Shown here one piece after another: positions 16,803-25,021 of a DNA stretch of 64,000 bases. A program made the position numbers and the translations under genes. Under the pieces are notes generated by a model. The model was not told the origin of the DNA. It saw nothing but the letters and a program-made list of their open reading frames with translations, and made no database searches. Source of the stretch: an uncultured Phascolarctobacterium sp. Its GTDB lineage: Bacteria; Bacillota; Negativicutes; Acidaminococcales; Acidaminococcaceae. Location of the stretch: contig UQXH01000011.1 in NCBI GenBank assembly GCA_900545025.1, forward strand, positions 1-64,000. The letters run 5' to 3'. Numbering within the stretch: the stretch's first letter is position 1; each line of letters begins with the position of its first letter.

Positions 16803-19058
16803 ATGCGTAAGGAAATATATAATATCACCGGTATGAGCTGCTCTGCCTGCTCTGCACGTATTGAAAAGGTTGTTGGCAGACTGCCGGGCGTAGAGCAGCT
16901 AAGCGTTAATCTGCTGAAAAACAGTATGACGATTACCTATGACGAACAGCTGCTGCAGGCGGATAAGATAGCTGCCAAGATTACCGCTCTCGGTTTCGGC
17001 GCGTCGCTTAAAAACCCGCAGCAGCGCCAGATGCCTGCACCGCCGGCTGAGGATGAAGCTGTGGCATTGCGCCGCCGCTTTACTTATTCTCTCGTCTTTG
17101 CCCTGCCGCTGTTTTACATCTCTATGGGCAGGATGTACGGCTGGCCGCTGCCGGAAATATTCTCGGGCGAAGCAAATGCTCTCATTAACGCTTTAACCCA
17201 GCTGCTGCTGACTATACCCGTCCTTATCCTGGGACGCAGCTATTTCCAGCACGGCTTTGCCAATCTGCTGCACCGGGCGCCTAATATGGATTCCCTTATC
17301 GCGTTAGGCTCGTCTGCGTCTTTTATCTACGGTCTGTATATCATCTACAAGATGGCCTGGCTGCTGGGACACGGCCAGCCACAGGCTGCTGCTCACGCTT
17401 CCCATCATCTCTATTTTGAATCCGCAGCGATGATTGTTACCCTGATTACCTTGGGCAAATTTCTGGAAGCACGGGCTAAAAAGAAAACTTCTGCTGCTCT
17501 TACCGGACTTATGCAGCTGACGCCTAAAACCGCCTTGGTAGAGCGGCATGGTATGCAAGGTGAAATACCGCTGGAAGAAGTCATAAACGGCGATATTCTC
17601 ATCGTCAAAGCCGGCGCTTCTGTTCCTGCCGACGGTATCATCATTGAAGGCTATGGTTCTTTGGATGAATCTGCCATCACCGGCGAAAGCCTGCCGATAG
17701 ATAAAGGCGTAAACGCCAAGGTTATCGGCGGTACCATTAACAAAAACGGCTATTTTAAAATGCAGGTTACTGCCGTAGGCGAAAACACCGCTCTGGCGCG
17801 TATTATCAGCCTAGTAGATGAAGCAACCTCTTCCAAAGCACCTATCGCCCGTTTAGCTGATAAAATCAGCGGCATTTTTGTACCGGTAGTTATACTTATT
17901 TCTGTTCTTACTGCCATCTATTGGCTGCTGAGCGGCGCAGGCAGCGAATTTGCTTTTACTGCTGCTGTTTCCGTACTGGTTATTTCCTGTCCCTGCGCTC
18001 TCGGTCTTGCCACACCTACCGCCATCATGGTCGGCACAGGCAAAGGCGCTACTGCGGGCATCCTGATAAAATCCGCTGCTGCTTTGGAAACAGCCCACAG
18101 CATCGACACCATTATCTTAGACAAAACCGGTACTATTACTCAAGGCAAGCCGGAAATTACTGATATTATCCCCTGCTCCGTCAGCGAAAATGATTTACTG
18201 TCTCTGGCAGCAGCCTTAGAAAAACTATCAGAACATGCTTTGGGCGCTCCTATTATCGCTGCTGCCGCCGCCAGAAAGCTTTCACTGCCGCAGGCTTGCG
18301 ACTATCATTTATTACCCGGTCAGGGTATTACTGCCCTTATCGACGGCAAAACCTGCTACGGCGGCAACCAACTGCTGATGGACAGCGCAGGCGTAGACAC
18401 CTCAGCTTGGCAGCAGCAAGCGCAGAGACTGGCCCAGGACGGCAAGACCCCGCTCTTTTTTGCGCATGGCAATCAGCTTCTCGGCCTGATTGCCGTAGCA
18501 GATACTGTTAAAGCAACCAGTACCGCTGCCATAGACCGGCTGCAGCAAATGGGCCTTACGGTTATCATGGTTACCGGCGATAATGCAGTAACTGCTCAGG
18601 CCATAGGCAGAAGCACCCATATAAAACAGGTTATTTCCGGTGTGCTGCCAGAGGACAAGGAAAAAATCGTCCACCAGCTGCAAAAACAAGGTCATAAAGT
18701 AGCCATGGCGGGCGACGGCATCAACGATGCCCCGGCCTTGACACGGGCAGACGTCGGTATCGCTATCGGCGCGGGTACAGATATAGCTATAGAAGCAGCC
18801 GACATCGTCCTGATGAAAAGCGATTTACAGGACGTGCCGAAAGCCATCAGCCTCAGTAAGGCTGTAATCAAGAACATTAAAGAAAACCTGTTCTGGGCCT
18901 TCTTCTATAACTCCATCGGCATCCCCGTAGCAGCAGGCTTGCTTTACAGCAGCTTCGGACTGCTGCTGGATCCCATGCTTGCCGCCGCCGCTATGAGCTG
19001 CAGCTCTGTTTCCGTAGTCAGCAATGCCCTGCGGCTGCGTAATTTTAAGTTTAAATAA
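16803..19058 (+). CDS. copA: copper-exporting P1B-type ATPase CopA
   Basis: 751 residues. One N-terminal heavy-metal domain with Cys13 and Cys16 (GMSCSACSARIE). Eight membrane segments with the ion-binding CPC at 396-398, then YNSIGIP and MSCSSVSVVSNALRLR in the last segments, which together are the signature of the Cu(I) subclass. TGES in the actuator, DKTGTI with the phosphorylated Asp440, and GDGINDAP near 637. Oddity: the nucleotide-domain motif normally SEHP reads SEHALG here (His478, Ala479). AAGGAG precedes the ATG. Cotranscribed with copZ 23 bases downstream and divergent from an HxlR regulator. Confidence 0.96.
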   Translation: MRKEIYNITGMSCSACSARIEKVVGRLPGVEQLSVNLLKNSMTITYDEQLLQADKIAAKITALGFGASLKNPQQRQMPAPPAEDEAVALRRRFTYSLVFALPLFYISMGRMYGWPLPEIFSGEANALINALTQLLLTIPVLILGRSYFQHGFANLLHRAPNMDSLIALGSSASFIYGLYIIYKMAWLLGHGQPQAAAHASHHLYFESAAMIVTLITLGKFLEARAKKKTSAALTGLMQLTPKTALVERHGMQGEIPLEEVINGDILIVKAGASVPADGIIIEGYGSLDESAITGESLPIDKGVNAKVIGGTINKNGYFKMQVTAVGENTALARIISLVDEATSSKAPIARLADKISGIFVPVVILISVLTAIYWLLSGAGSEFAFTAAVSVLVISCPCALGLATPTAIMVGTGKGATAGILIKSAAALETAHSIDTIILDKTGTITQGKPEITDIIPCSVSENDLLSLAAALEKLSEHALGAPIIAAAAARKLSLPQACDYHLLPGQGITALIDGKTCYGGNQLLMDSAGVDTSAWQQQAQRLAQDGKTPLFFAHGNQLLGLIAVADTVKATSTAAIDRLQQMGLTVIMVTGDNAVTAQAIGRSTHIKQVISGVLPEDKEKIVHQLQKQGHKVAMAGDGINDAPALTRADVGIAIGAGTDIAIEAADIVLMKSDLQDVPKAISLSKAVIKNIKENLFWAFFYNSIGIPVAAGLLYSSFGLLLDPMLAAAAMSCSSVSVVSNALRLRNFKFK

Positions 19059-19081
19059 AATAAAGAAAAGAGGTCATAACT

Positions 19082-19288
19082 ATGTACAAAACTATTTCTA
19101 TTGAAGGTATGCACTGTCAGCACTGCACTGCCGCTGTAACTAAGGCTTTAGAAGCCCTGCCCGGCGTCAGCAATGTAACTGTAAGCCTGGAAAAAGGACA
19201 GGCTGCGCTGGAAGCAGGAGCTAACAGCGACGCTGCCCTGCGTGAAGCCATTGAAGACATCGGCTTTGATGTTACTGCAATCGAATAA
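19082..19288 (+). CDS. copZ: CopZ-like copper chaperone
   Basis: 68 residues, a single heavy-metal-associated domain with GMHCQHC (Cys12, Cys15) and the ferredoxin-like fold ending GFDVTAIE. Soluble Cu(I) carrier expected to deliver metal to CopA just upstream. GAGGT precedes the ATG. Confidence 0.93.
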   Translation: MYKTISIEGMHCQHCTAAVTKALEALPGVSNVTVSLEKGQAALEAGANSDAALREAIEDIGFDVTAIE

Positions 19289-19298
19289 CGCCAAAAAC

Positions 19299-19332
19299 AA
19301 AAACAGCCTTAGATTTCTAAGGCTGTTTTTTT
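19299..19332. terminator. bidirectional terminator between copZ and the MATE gene
   Basis: 14-bp stem (19299-19312 with 19317-19330), 4-base loop, T-run on both exits. Confidence 0.9.
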
Positions 19333-19341
19333 ATATGCTGT

Positions 19342-20688
19342 TTAATCAGTAAGCTGGCATTTGCGCTCCAATACCTTGACGAAATACAGATAGCTGCCGA
19401 ACAGGAACAGCGAGCTGCTGATCCAGGCAATGGGCTCTGCCAGGCAGATACCTACATAGCCCAGCATCTCGCCTAAATAAACGGCCGACAGTGTACGCAT
19501 AATCAGCTCGATGATGCCGGAGCACATGGGGATCATAGCAATGCCCATACCCTGTACTGCGTTACGGAAGATAAAGATCTGGCTCAGGAAGAAATAACAG
19601 GGCACCGTATACAGGATATACAGCCGCGCTGCCTCCAATACCTCTTCATGCGGATGATCCAAAAAGATACTGATAACCTCTCGTCCGAAAGCAAAAAGCA
19701 GTATTGCCGCAACCAAGCTGAAAGCCAGCGCCAGCATGGAGCATTTTCTTACCGCTTCTCTGATCCTGTCAAAACGACGGGCGCCAAAGTTCTGCGCTGT
19801 AAAGACTGCCATGGCGATACCAAAGGAAATCATGGGCTGCAGCGCCAGCTGCTCTACACGGATAGCCGTAGTAAAGCCGGCAATCATATCGGCACCAAAT
19901 TTATTGCAGACAGCCTGCAAAAAGATAATCCCAAACCCCAGTACGGAAAACTGCACTGCCATCGGCAGACCCATGCGCAGATGCTGCCACAGCTCATAAC
20001 CGGTAAGCTGGAAATCACGACGTCTGATATGCAGCTGCGGAAACTTCTTGTAAATATAAAGAACGCATAGCACAGCCGATATTGCCTGGGCAATAACAAG
20101 GGCAACAGCACTGCCCGGGACGCCCCAGCCAAACCACAGGATGAATACCAGCGCCAGCACAATATTTACCAATGAAGAAATAATCAGGAAATAAAGAGGC
20201 GTCTTGCTGTCACCTAATGAGCGCATGACACCGGAAAGCAGATTATAAGCCATCATGGCTACGATGCCATCAGTAATGATCATTACATAACTGCGGGCAT
20301 CAGCTGCAAGCTCCGGCGGGATATTCATCAAAACCAGTACCGGCTCGATAACAAGATGCATGATAAGCATAATCAGCACCACGAAACAGCCGCTCAAAAA
20401 GATACTGGTAGCGATACTGCGCCGCATCCCGTCCATATCCCGCGCGCCGTAGCGCTGTCCTGTTACTACGGTAAAACCGTTGCTGAGACCGATAGTGAGC
20501 ACCACCTGCAGCATAAACAGCGGCGAAATAGCACCTACTGCCGCCAACGCTTCGACACCGATAGTCCGTCCGACGATGATAATATCCGCAATATTATACA
20601 ACTGCTGAAAGATATTGCCAATCAGCAGCGGTACCATAAAAGGCAGGATAAGCTTTAAGGGCTTGCCTTCCGTCATATTAGTCAACAT
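19342..20688 (-). CDS. MATE-family efflux transporter
   Basis: 448 residues with about 12 membrane segments in two homologous halves. The start MLTNMTEGKPLKLILPFMVP and the stretch IGNIFQQLYNIADIIIVGR are typical of the DinF-like/multidrug MatE group of Firmicutes. It would export cationic drugs or metabolites using an ion gradient; the substrate is unknown. GAGGTG precedes the ATG. Convergent with copZ across a shared terminator. Confidence 0.93.
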   Translation of the reverse strand: MLTNMTEGKPLKLILPFMVPLLIGNIFQQLYNIADIIIVGRTIGVEALAAVGAISPLFMLQVVLTIGLSNGFTVVTGQRYGARDMDGMRRSIATSIFLSGCFVVLIMLIMHLVIEPVLVLMNIPPELAADARSYVMIITDGIVAMMAYNLLSGVMRSLGDSKTPLYFLIISSLVNIVLALVFILWFGWGVPGSAVALVIAQAISAVLCVLYIYKKFPQLHIRRRDFQLTGYELWQHLRMGLPMAVQFSVLGFGIIFLQAVCNKFGADMIAGFTTAIRVEQLALQPMISFGIAMAVFTAQNFGARRFDRIREAVRKCSMLALAFSLVAAILLFAFGREVISIFLDHPHEEVLEAARLYILYTVPCYFFLSQIFIFRNAVQGMGIAMIPMCSGIIELIMRTLSAVYLGEMLGYVGICLAEPIAWISSSLFLFGSYLYFVKVLERKCQLTD

Positions 20689-20714
20689 AAAAACTCACCT
20701 CACAAACAACTTGC

Positions 20715-20728
20715 TGACTGATTAGTCA
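20715..20728. promoter_or_regulatory. possible operator upstream of the MATE gene
   Basis: Near-palindrome TGACT-GATT-AGTCA, 27 bases before the MATE start and just downstream of a minus-strand TATAAT. No cognate regulator gene is adjacent. Confidence 0.3.
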
Positions 20729-20768
20729 TTATTATAATATAACAAAAAAATTTCTTCATGTCTATCTG

Positions 20769-20804
20769 CACAAAAAAATATATGCGGAAAATAAATTCCG
20801 CATA
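20769..20804 (-). terminator. terminator after the FAH-family gene
   Basis: 9-bp stem (20781-20789 with 20796-20804), 6-base loop, then TATTTTTTTG on the minus strand. Confidence 0.85.
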
Positions 20805-20820
20805 CATCCCTGCAATAAGT

Positions 20821-21585
20821 TTATTCTTTTACCACACGGTTACTGATCTTGCCGATGCCTTCGATTTCTACGGTAACTTCATCACCCTCGCTCATGGTAC
20901 CGAATCCCATCGGCGTACCGGTCAATACTAAGTCGCCTGCGTCTAAGGTCATATTCTGAGAAATATAGCTTAAGATTTCAAAGGGGCTGTACACCATATC
21001 GCTGGTACGCGCCTGCTGTTTCAGCACACCGTTAACCCACAGTTTGATTTCCAAATCATTGGGATTGAGGTCTGTTTCCAGCCACGGTCCCAACGGACAG
21101 AAAGTATCGAAGGATTTGCAGCGCAGCCACTGACTCTCTTTTTTCTGAATATCGCTGGCGGTAATATCATTGGCACAGGTATAGCCAAGTATATATTTAT
21201 GTACGTCCTCAGTCTTGACATTCTTCATACGCTTTTTAATAACGATGCCAAGCTCCGCACCGTAAGCAAGCTCCTGTACCTGGCGGGGCCAGACAATATT
21301 CTCGCCGGTGCCGATGACTGTATGGGCAGCCTTGGCAAACAGCGCAGGTTCCTGCGGTACGCTGTAGCCGCATTCGTCGGCATGCGCCTGATAATTGAAG
21401 CTGACGCAGATAATCTGCTTGGGTACGCACGGAGCCAATAGCTGGACTTCATCCAGCGCAAAGATTTCATCAGTAATACGCCAGTAAGTATCAAGGCTGC
21501 CATATACGCAGCGGATGATTTTACCATCAATAAAGCCTATATGTTTCGCGCCTGTTTTTTTATCTGTAAATCTTACGCATCTCAT
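20821..21585 (-). CDS. fumarylacetoacetate hydrolase family protein
   Basis: 254 residues. C-terminal FAH fold from about residue 55: ICVSFNYQAHADECG, PALFAKAAHTVIGTGENIVWP, GYTCANDITASDIQ, KSFDTFCPLGPW, TGTPMGFGTMSEGDEV. Members hydrolyse or decarboxylate 2-oxo-acid type substrates with a bound divalent metal. The usual metal-ligand pair E-x-E is G109-x-E111 here, so one ligand is missing; the downstream Asp in ANDIT is kept. Start codon directly follows the stop of the PHP-family gene, so the two are coupled. Substrate unknown. Confidence 0.9.
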   Translation of the reverse strand: MRCVRFTDKKTGAKHIGFIDGKIIRCVYGSLDTYWRITDEIFALDEVQLLAPCVPKQIICVSFNYQAHADECGYSVPQEPALFAKAAHTVIGTGENIVWPRQVQELAYGAELGIVIKKRMKNVKTEDVHKYILGYTCANDITASDIQKKESQWLRCKSFDTFCPLGPWLETDLNPNDLEIKLWVNGVLKQQARTSDMVYSPFEILSYISQNMTLDAGDLVLTGTPMGFGTMSEGDEVTVEIEGIGKISNRVVKE

Positions 21586-22365
21586 TTAAACTTCCCCCAT
21601 TAAATACATTTTTCTCTCTTTAAAATAGACCGGCTGCAGCCCCGACTGCTGCGCCAACATCAACGCCTTATCCAGTCTGCGTCCCACATGCTCGCTGTAA
21701 TGAGCATCGCTGCCTATGGTGCAGTAACGTCCTCCCATCTGCTTATAGCGCTGATAAATCGCCAGCAATGCCTCACAGGCCTGCGCTTCGTCAAGACGGC
21801 GCGTATTGATTTCCATCGGTTTGTTTTTTTCAATCAAAGCAAGGAACAATTTATCAAACAGTCCCTGTTCTTCATTTAACCGCAGCTCCTTATCAGTATA
21901 AGGCCAATAACGGCAAATATAATCAATATGGGCAAAAGCATCAAAATCCTGATGATTATCCACGCAGGCAATAGCATCCGTCAGAAAAGCCTTCACAACC
22001 TCTGCCTTGCTGCGCCCCTGATAAAAAGACGGCTCATAAATATCCTGCCGCTGTACGCAATGGATAGAGCCCAGGACAAAGTCAAAGGGATGACCTGCCG
22101 CTACCTTATCGTCTGCAGCTGCCGTATGCACCTGCATACCTATCTCAATACCGGTCAGTATTTTTTCGCTGCGCAGCCTATCTGTCACAGAAAAATATTC
22201 ATCTATATCAAAAATAAACGCGTCAGGATTAGTCGGATAGTCATAATCCCAGTGCTCGGTAAAGACTATGCCTATATTCTGACTCTCTGCCGCTGCCACA
22301 GCATCATCAAAATCCATATGGCTGTCGCAGGAATAATTGCAGTGCATATGTGTATCAAATAACAT
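21586..22365 (-). CDS. PHP-domain phosphoesterase, histidinol-phosphatase type
   Basis: 259 residues. PHP metal-binding motifs in order: DTHMHCNYSCDS (4-15), EHWDYDYP (37-44), GIEIGMQ, LGSIHC, FAHIDYI and TIGSDAHYSEHVG near the C-terminus. This is the HisJ/HisK layout, which dephosphorylates histidinol phosphate, but no other histidine gene is nearby, so another sugar- or amino-alcohol phosphate is possible. GAGGTAATAAAT precedes the ATG. Forms a two-gene unit with the FAH-family gene. Confidence 0.88.
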   Translation of the reverse strand: MLFDTHMHCNYSCDSHMDFDDAVAAAESQNIGIVFTEHWDYDYPTNPDAFIFDIDEYFSVTDRLRSEKILTGIEIGMQVHTAAADDKVAAGHPFDFVLGSIHCVQRQDIYEPSFYQGRSKAEVVKAFLTDAIACVDNHQDFDAFAHIDYICRYWPYTDKELRLNEEQGLFDKLFLALIEKNKPMEINTRRLDEAQACEALLAIYQRYKQMGGRYCTIGSDAHYSEHVGRRLDKALMLAQQSGLQPVYFKERKMYLMGEV

Positions 22366-22471
22366 ATTTATTACCTCTTTCCACGGTCTTTATTTTACCA
22401 AATAGAACCGGAAAAGAAAACAGTCAGCAGCGCCTGCATAAAAGATTTTAAAATTATTTTACGAATAGAAA

Positions 22472-22495
22472 ATCCTCCGGCTACTGCCGGAGGAT
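22472..22495 (-). terminator. terminator after the lipoprotein gene
   Basis: 10-bp GC-rich stem (22472-22481 with 22486-22495), 4-base loop, TTTTC on the minus strand. Confidence 0.75.
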
Positions 22496-22504
22496 CCTTC
22501 TCCT

Positions 22505-23062
22505 TTATTTCTTTTTCAAACTAATCAAAGTACCGTCCGGCTTAAATTCCGCACCGTATTCTTCACGCTCGCTCTCAGCGTCAATCAAAACGCTCCACTC
22601 ACCTTTCCAGAAACGATATACCGCCGTTTGTTCAACCTTGACGTCTTTTTTATCTTTTACCTTTTCGGAAAAGGTCTTATAGATTTCCGGTAATTTCTCA
22701 AAATGTAAGTCTTCAATGGGAATGACATTATCAGCCATATTGCCGTTGCCGGTTATTTTTACCGGCGCGCCGTCGCTCCAGCTGCCGTTTCTGTATTCAT
22801 AATGGTCAACATCTTCAGTGCCGGGCTTAAGGATGTCTATGACGATAAAATTGCCGCCGTGGTCCTTACTGTTGACAACGGTGACATCCTGAAATACCAT
22901 CAGCTTCTTGCCTTTAAACTCAGGTTTTTCCTGTAATTGCCCCATAATCTTTTGCATAGCTCCTGCATCAGTAAAGATATTACTGCTGCTACCGCCGCCT
23001 CCGCAGGCTGTAACTACCATCATAACCAACAGCATCAACAATCCTGCCAAGATTTTTTTCAT
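22505..23062 (-). CDS. lipoprotein of unknown function
   Basis: 185 residues. A type II signal peptide ends in the lipobox VTAC with Cys20, followed by a Gly/Ser-rich linker. The mature part is a mixed alpha/beta domain with many lysines (LMVFQDVTVVNSKDHGG, YEYRNGSWSDGAPVKI, AVYRFWKGEWSVLIDAE). I do not recognise a family. GAGGAGG precedes the ATG. Monocistronic with its own terminator. Confidence 0.85.
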   Translation of the reverse strand: MKKILAGLLMLLVMMVVTACGGGGSSSNIFTDAGAMQKIMGQLQEKPEFKGKKLMVFQDVTVVNSKDHGGNFIVIDILKPGTEDVDHYEYRNGSWSDGAPVKITGNGNMADNVIPIEDLHFEKLPEIYKTFSEKVKDKKDVKVEQTAVYRFWKGEWSVLIDAESEREEYGAEFKPDGTLISLKKK

Positions 23063-23140
23063 AATAACGACCTCCTCATATATATTCTGTTAAACTCATT
23101 GTAGCATATTTATATCACAACGACAATATTTATTAAATAA

Positions 23141-23173
23141 ATAAAAACCGCCTCGATATTTGTACCGAAGCGG
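23141..23173 (-). terminator. terminator after ychF
   Basis: 8-bp stem with one G-U pair (23148-23155 with 23166-23173) followed on the minus strand by TTTTTATTT. Confidence 0.75.
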
Positions 23174-23193
23174 CTGAGTATTTATATCATATT

Positions 23194-24300
23194 TTAGACA
23201 TTGAAACGGAACTCTACTACATCGCCATCCTGCATAACGTAGTCCTTGCCTTCCAGACGTACCAGGCCTTTTTCACGAGCCGCAGCCTTACTGCCGCATT
23301 CAACCAGGTCTTTAAAGGAAACTATTTCCGCACGAATAAAACCGCGTTCAAAGTCAGTATGAATCTTGCCTGCTGCCTGCGGAGCCTTAGTGCCGCAAGT
23401 AATCGTCCAGGCACGGGATTCCATTTCGCCGGCAGTAAGATAGGTCATCAGGCCCAAAAGTTTAAAGCCTGCTTTGATTAAGCGGTCCAGACCAGCTTCC
23501 TGCAAGCCTGCCATTTCCAAAAATTCCTTTGCTTCGTCAGCAGGAAGTTCAGCAATCTCGCTTTCCATCTTGGCAGAAATAACGATAACTTCTGCACCTT
23601 CTTCAGCAGCATACTTACGTACTGCTTCCACATGCTGATTGCCGGAAGCATCGCCTGCTTCTTCTTCGGCTACATTAGTAACATACAGTACGGGTTTTAA
23701 TGTCAGCAGGTGCAATTCCTGCAAAAATTCTTTCTCCTCATCGGTCAGTCCCTGGCGTCGTGCAGGTACAGCTTCACCCAGTCCTGCCAGTACTTTTTCC
23801 AGCGCTGCTTTTTCCAGCGGCACCTTCTTGTCGCCGGTCTTAAGGAGTTTTACAATACGTTCCATGCGTTTTTCTACAGTTTCCATATCTGCCAGGCACA
23901 GCTCGGTATTGATGATTTCAATATCGCGCAGCGGGTCGATGCTGCCCTCTACGTGGGTAATATTGCCGTCTTCAAAGCAGCGTACTACCTGGGCAATCGC
24001 ATCAACCTCACGGATATGCGCCAGGAATTTATTACCCAGGCCTTCGCCCTTAGAGGCGCCTTTAACCAGGCCGGCAATATCGACAAAACGCATAGCAGCC
24101 GGTACAATCTTCTTGGAATGGAACATATCGCTGAGTACCTGCAGGCGTTCATCAGGTACATCTACTACGCCCACATTAGGCTCAATAGTACAGAAAGGAT
24201 AATTGGCAGCTTCCGCGCCAGCCTTAGTAATAGCATTAAACAGGGTACTCTTGCCTACATTAGGCAGACCCACGATACCAACTTCTAAATTCGTGCTCAC
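23194..24300 (-). CDS. ychF: redox-regulated ATPase YchF
   Basis: 368 residues, starting at GTG with AAGGAG 7 bases upstream. Obg-like P-loop protein that prefers ATP and binds ribosomes. GLPNVGKSTLFNAITKAGAE near 11-30 (P-loop), a G2/G3 region with NVGVVDVPDERL and DIAGLVKGASKGEGLGNKFL, TNVAEEE as the altered G4, and a C-terminal TGS domain ending DGDVVEFRFNV. Usual length. DUF951, often its neighbour in Firmicutes, is here 3 kb upstream in another operon. Confidence 0.97.
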   Translation of the reverse strand: MSTNLEVGIVGLPNVGKSTLFNAITKAGAEAANYPFCTIEPNVGVVDVPDERLQVLSDMFHSKKIVPAAMRFVDIAGLVKGASKGEGLGNKFLAHIREVDAIAQVVRCFEDGNITHVEGSIDPLRDIEIINTELCLADMETVEKRMERIVKLLKTGDKKVPLEKAALEKVLAGLGEAVPARRQGLTDEEKEFLQELHLLTLKPVLYVTNVAEEEAGDASGNQHVEAVRKYAAEEGAEVIVISAKMESEIAELPADEAKEFLEMAGLQEAGLDRLIKAGFKLLGLMTYLTAGEMESRAWTITCGTKAPQAAGKIHTDFERGFIRAEIVSFKDLVECGSKAAAREKGLVRLEGKDYVMQDGDVVEFRFNV

Positions 24301-24399
24301 TCTTATCGCTCCTTACAGCAGTCATTTCTCAATAATGAAATATTTATATCTTATAGTATTGTACAATAACTGCAGTTTTTATGCAATTACCTTACTTTT

Positions 24400-24413
24400 A
24401 TTACCCGGGAAAT
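24400..24413. promoter_or_regulatory. candidate Noc-binding site
   Basis: ATTACCCGGGAAAT matches 13 of 14 positions of the Bacillus Noc-binding sequence ATTTCCCGGGAAAT. It lies between ychF and the LysE gene. A noc-like gene is present at 38978-39856. Confidence 0.45.
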
Positions 24414-24415
24414 TA

Positions 24416-25021
24416 TCACAGCAGCTTTGCAAAATGCCATAGCAGACGCATCCCGTAAAAAATAAGCACAACACCGCAGAGCCTGTTAATGTTCTTTAAG
24501 ACTCCACTGTTGAAATACCCGCCAACAAAATATGCCACATTAGCCAGCCCCATAAACCACAGGCAGGAAGCGCTTACCACGCCGGCGATAAAATATTCTC
24601 TGCCTCCTTCACTGCAGGAAGCCTGCGCCGCTCCCAAAAGCAAAGTACCGTCAATAACTGCCTGGGGATTAAACCAGGTCACAGCACAAGCCGCAACCGC
24701 TGTCTGCAGCCAACTCCTGCCCGCAGTCAGGCTAAGTTCTACCGCCTGAGTACGGGCCAGCCCCCAGCCTATCTTAATGACTGCCAGTCCTCCAGCCAGC
24801 AGCAGTATTAACTGCAGCCATAAAGACTGCTGTAATAAAAGCCCTATGCCGAAAAAGCAGCCTAACGCTAAGGTAATATCAAAGAATATAACTGTTACAG
24901 CGGTCAGCAGTGCCTGTTTCCAGGTACCTGCCGCTGCCGTATTGATGACAAACAGATTCTGCATCCCGATAGGCGCGACATAGGCTAAACCCAATACCAA
25001 CCCTTGCAAATAGTCACTCAT
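24416..25021 (-). CDS. LysE/ArgO-family amino acid exporter
   Basis: 201 residues, six membrane segments. The N-terminal GLAYVAPIGMQNLFVINTA and the central AVTWFNPQAVIDGTLLLGA are the classical LysE/ArgO motifs for export of lysine or arginine. Its ATG overlaps the end of the upstream EamA gene by 8 bases, so they form one transcription unit. Whether a LysG-type activator exists cannot be told; none is adjacent. Confidence 0.92.
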   Translation of the reverse strand: MSDYLQGLVLGLAYVAPIGMQNLFVINTAAAGTWKQALLTAVTVIFFDITLALGCFFGIGLLLQQSLWLQLILLLAGGLAVIKIGWGLARTQAVELSLTAGRSWLQTAVAACAVTWFNPQAVIDGTLLLGAAQASCSEGGREYFIAGVVSASCLWFMGLANVAYFVGGYFNSGVLKNINRLCGVVLIFYGMRLLWHFAKLL

